Shown: positions 34,251 to 35,927 of the stretch, in pieces
How positions within the stretch are numbered: position 1 is the first letter of the stretch
Layout: every line of letters begins with the position of its first letter
IMG/VR virus record: IMGVR_UViG_3300025668_000025
Coordinates: 1 to 35,927 of that record
Direction: 5' to 3' (one strand)
Length of the DNA: 35,927 nt
Source: a virus
Translations under genes and position numbers: made by a program
The notes under the pieces: model-generated
Told to the model about the DNA's origin: nothing
Seen by the model: the letters and a program-made list of their open reading frames with translations, nothing else
The model's database searches: none

Positions 34251-35687
34251 GTGGCGTCAACTATTCAAATTAAAAAAGGGTCTGGTGCGCCAGGAAGTCT
34301 CGCTTATGGTGAGTTGGCGGTAGACGCAGGCAATAAGATTCTTTATGTGGGCAACTCTACCAGTGGTGTCATTGAGATTTCAAGAAACACTATTGACGGC
34401 GTTGATATTACTGATGGTTCTAACACAGTAGCTATCAATGCTTCTAGTGGCACAGAGAATTACACGCTTACTCTACCAGGCAATGATGGCGATAATACTC
34501 AGGTTCTAACTACAAATGGTAGTGGTGTTCTTTCTTGGACAACTCCTACCACTGGTACAATAACTAAAACTGGCACTCCAGCAGATGGTCAGGTTTCTGT
34601 TTGGACAGGTGCTACAGAGTTAGAAGGCGATGCTGCTCTCACGTTCGCAACCGCCTCTGATACACTGAATATTGGCGCATCAAATGATGGTACACTAACT
34701 ATCGGTGGTGTTACAATCATCAACAATGCTGGCTCTGGTGCTGTTGCTCTTTCTGGTATCGACTCTCTTGATGCTACGACTGAAGCGACGATTGAAGCTG
34801 CTATTGACACACTCTCAAATCTAACTTCGATTGGTACTATTGCTACTGGTGTTTGGGCTGCTACAGACGTTGCTGTAGCCCACGGTGGTACGGGTGCTTC
34901 AAGTGCCGGAGATGCGAGAACAAATCTTGGTTTGGTGATTGGTACTGATGTTCAAGCATATGATGCTGACCTTGCAGCTATTGCAGGCCTCACATCTGCT
35001 GCTAACAAGCTGCCATATTTCACGGGTTCTGGCGCTGCTGCTGTTGCTGATTTTACTGCTTTTGGTCGCTCAATTGTAGATGACGCTGACGCAGCGGCAG
35101 TAAGAACAACGATTGGTGTAGACGCTGCTGGCACTGATAACTCAACCGATGTGACTCTAGCCGGTTCACTAGATTATCTTACAATTTCCGGTCAAGAAAT
35201 TACAAGAGGTGCTATCGTTCTTACAACTGACGTAAGCGGCACTCTTCCTGTAGGTAACGGTGGTACTGGAGCAACAACTTTAGGCGACAACCGAGTACTG
35301 ACGGGTGCTGGCTCTTCTGCTATTTCCGCAGAAGCGAATATGACTTTTGATGGGTCTACATTAGCTGTTGCTGGTGATGTTAATATTACAGGCGACTTGA
35401 GTGTTGCTGGTAACACTACAATCACAGACACGACAACAATCTCTGTTGAAGATTCGATGCTCAAACTTGCGTCGAATAACACAGCTACGGACTCGGTTGA
35501 TCTTGGGTTCTATGGTGTTTATAACGATAGTGGTGTCAAATATGCTGGCATCCTCAGAGATTCTTCTGATGGCACTGGCGTCTTTAAAGTTTGGGGTGGA
35601 TTTACTTCTGAGCCAGGCGTAACAGCTAACTTTGCTCAAGGCGCTCTTGTTCAACTTGATGCTATTATCGACGGTGGAACGTACTAA
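34251..35687 (+). CDS. Tail fibre protein with Mtd-like N-terminus and fibre repeats
   Basis: 478 residues from GTG 34251 with AGGAG nine bases upstream. The N-terminus MASTIQIKKGSGAPGSLAYG, then ELAVDAGNKILYVG, resembles the N-terminal attachment domain of phage receptor-binding proteins such as Mtd. The middle has the phage tail-fibre repeat phrase HGGTGASSAGDARTNLG and QAYDADLAAIAGLTSA, and again GNGGTGATTLGDNRVL. A beta module follows with VEDSMLKLASNN and DLGFYGVYNDSG, then the C-terminal IIDGGTY. A paralogous N-terminus starts the next gene at 35767, so the fibre genes are duplicated in tandem. Receptor unknown. Confidence 0.8.
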   Translation: MASTIQIKKGSGAPGSLAYGELAVDAGNKILYVGNSTSGVIEISRNTIDGVDITDGSNTVAINASSGTENYTLTLPGNDGDNTQVLTTNGSGVLSWTTPTTGTITKTGTPADGQVSVWTGATELEGDAALTFATASDTLNIGASNDGTLTIGGVTIINNAGSGAVALSGIDSLDATTEATIEAAIDTLSNLTSIGTIATGVWAATDVAVAHGGTGASSAGDARTNLGLVIGTDVQAYDADLAAIAGLTSAANKLPYFTGSGAAAVADFTAFGRSIVDDADAAAVRTTIGVDAAGTDNSTDVTLAGSLDYLTISGQEITRGAIVLTTDVSGTLPVGNGGTGATTLGDNRVLTGAGSSAISAEANMTFDGSTLAVAGDVNITGDLSVAGNTTITDTTTISVEDSMLKLASNNTATDSVDLGFYGVYNDSGVKYAGILRDSSDGTGVFKVWGGFTSEPGVTANFAQGALVQLDAIIDGGTY

Positions 35688-35699
35688 TATATATTAGTA
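35682..35699. repeat. 18-bp AT-rich palindrome at the fibre stop codon
   Basis: TACTAATAT at 35682-35690 is followed by its exact reverse complement at 35691-35699. It includes the TAA stop at 35685-35687. No T-run follows, so it is a weak terminator candidate at best. Confidence 0.6.
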
Positions 35700-35766
35700 G
35701 ATGTAAAAAATAGAGTGGGTGGGGATTATTCCTTTCATCTTCCTCTCCTTATATAAGGGATAAGAA

Positions 35767-35927
35767 ATGGCTTCTACGATTAAGGTAAAACGCAGTTCCT
35801 CGTCAGGAGCAGCGCCAAATACGACTCATATTTCGACAGGTGAAATCGCACTGAATACCGCAGATGGTATTCTATATTCATCTGATGGGTCTAGCGTATT
35901 TGAGATTGGAGCCAATCTCTCATCCTT
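35767..35927 (+). CDS. Further tail fibre gene, 5' part only (cut by window end)
   Basis: 53 complete codons are visible before the window ends. The start reads MASTIKVKRSSSSGAAPNTT, then STGEIALNTADGILYSSDG, closely following the plan of the preceding fibre (MASTIQIKKG, GELAVDAGNKILYVG), so it is a paralogous fibre-attachment N-terminus. The AAGGG ribosome site with the following bases up to the start matches that of the giant gene at 20136 over 16 bases. The 79-base gap upstream holds an 18-bp palindrome and the sequence TTATATAAG but no perfect late box. Confidence 0.75.
   Translation, partial: MASTIKVKRSSSSGAAPNTTHISTGEIALNTADGILYSSDGSSVFEIGANLSS

Noticed and set aside
1-35927. tRNA genes, integrase or attachment sites
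   Set aside because: No cloverleaf-like segment, recombinase gene or paired attachment repeat was seen; gaps between genes are too short for most RNA genes.

Overview
This window is a morphogenesis segment of a T4-like contractile-tailed phage (Caudoviricetes, myovirus morphology) of the marine or cyanophage-related kind. The calls rest on recognisable relatives of T4 gp32, gp4, gp48, gp53, gp5, gp25, gp6, gp7, gp8, gp54 and gp26, on T4-type late promoters (TATAAATA), and on features common in marine T4-like phages: a very large DUF4815-type baseplate or fibre protein, repeat-rich fibres, and a 2OG-Fe(II) oxygenase lying among fibre genes. No photosynthesis gene, tRNA, integrase or CRISPR is visible, so the host cannot be named from this piece.

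Layout. (1) 1-489: the 3' part of the ssDNA-binding protein gene 32, closed by a strong hairpin terminator at 493-521. (2) 527-5753, all on the minus strand and transcribed leftward: gp4, a gp2-like protein, gp54, a gp26-like protein, a 56-codon protein overlapping it, an EF-hand membrane protein, and a 694-residue repeat-containing protein that is the best tape-measure candidate. (3) 5765-5792: two TATAAATA boxes facing each other, one for each direction. (4) 5804-20124, plus strand: baseplate genes gp48, gp53, a gp27-like hub protein, gp5 without a lysozyme domain, a coiled-coil protein with a C-terminal M15/VanY-type peptidase, gp25, gp6, gp7 and gp8. Several are joined by TAATG stop-start overlaps. 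(5) 20136-35927, plus strand: a 1859-residue DUF4815-type protein, a 1729-residue tail fibre, small fibre-associated proteins, a GNAT acetyltransferase, a 2OG-Fe(II) oxygenase, and at least two further fibre genes with related N-termini, the last cut by the window end.

How the genes work together. The leftward operon supplies the head-tail finishing proteins (gp4, gp2), the tube initiator (gp54), putative hub or tail chaperones and the likely length-determining protein. The rightward operon supplies the tube cap, hub, spike, cell-wall-cutting domain, wedges and fibres. Genes are tightly packed: no gap exceeds about 80 bases.

The most notable observation is at the end of the gp26-like gene. 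A perfect T TTT TTT slippery heptamer sits one sense codon before the stop, and a -1 shift there reads straight into the small downstream gene. This resembles the G/GT tail-assembly chaperone arrangement of lambda-type phages, placed before a tape-measure candidate. Other notable points are a near-consensus sigma70 promoter pointing antisense into the leftward operon, exact 123-base repeats in the tape-measure candidate, lysozyme-to-peptidase replacement at the spike, rearranged gp7 and enlarged gp8, and a vestigial acetyltransferase tail behind the oxygenase gene.
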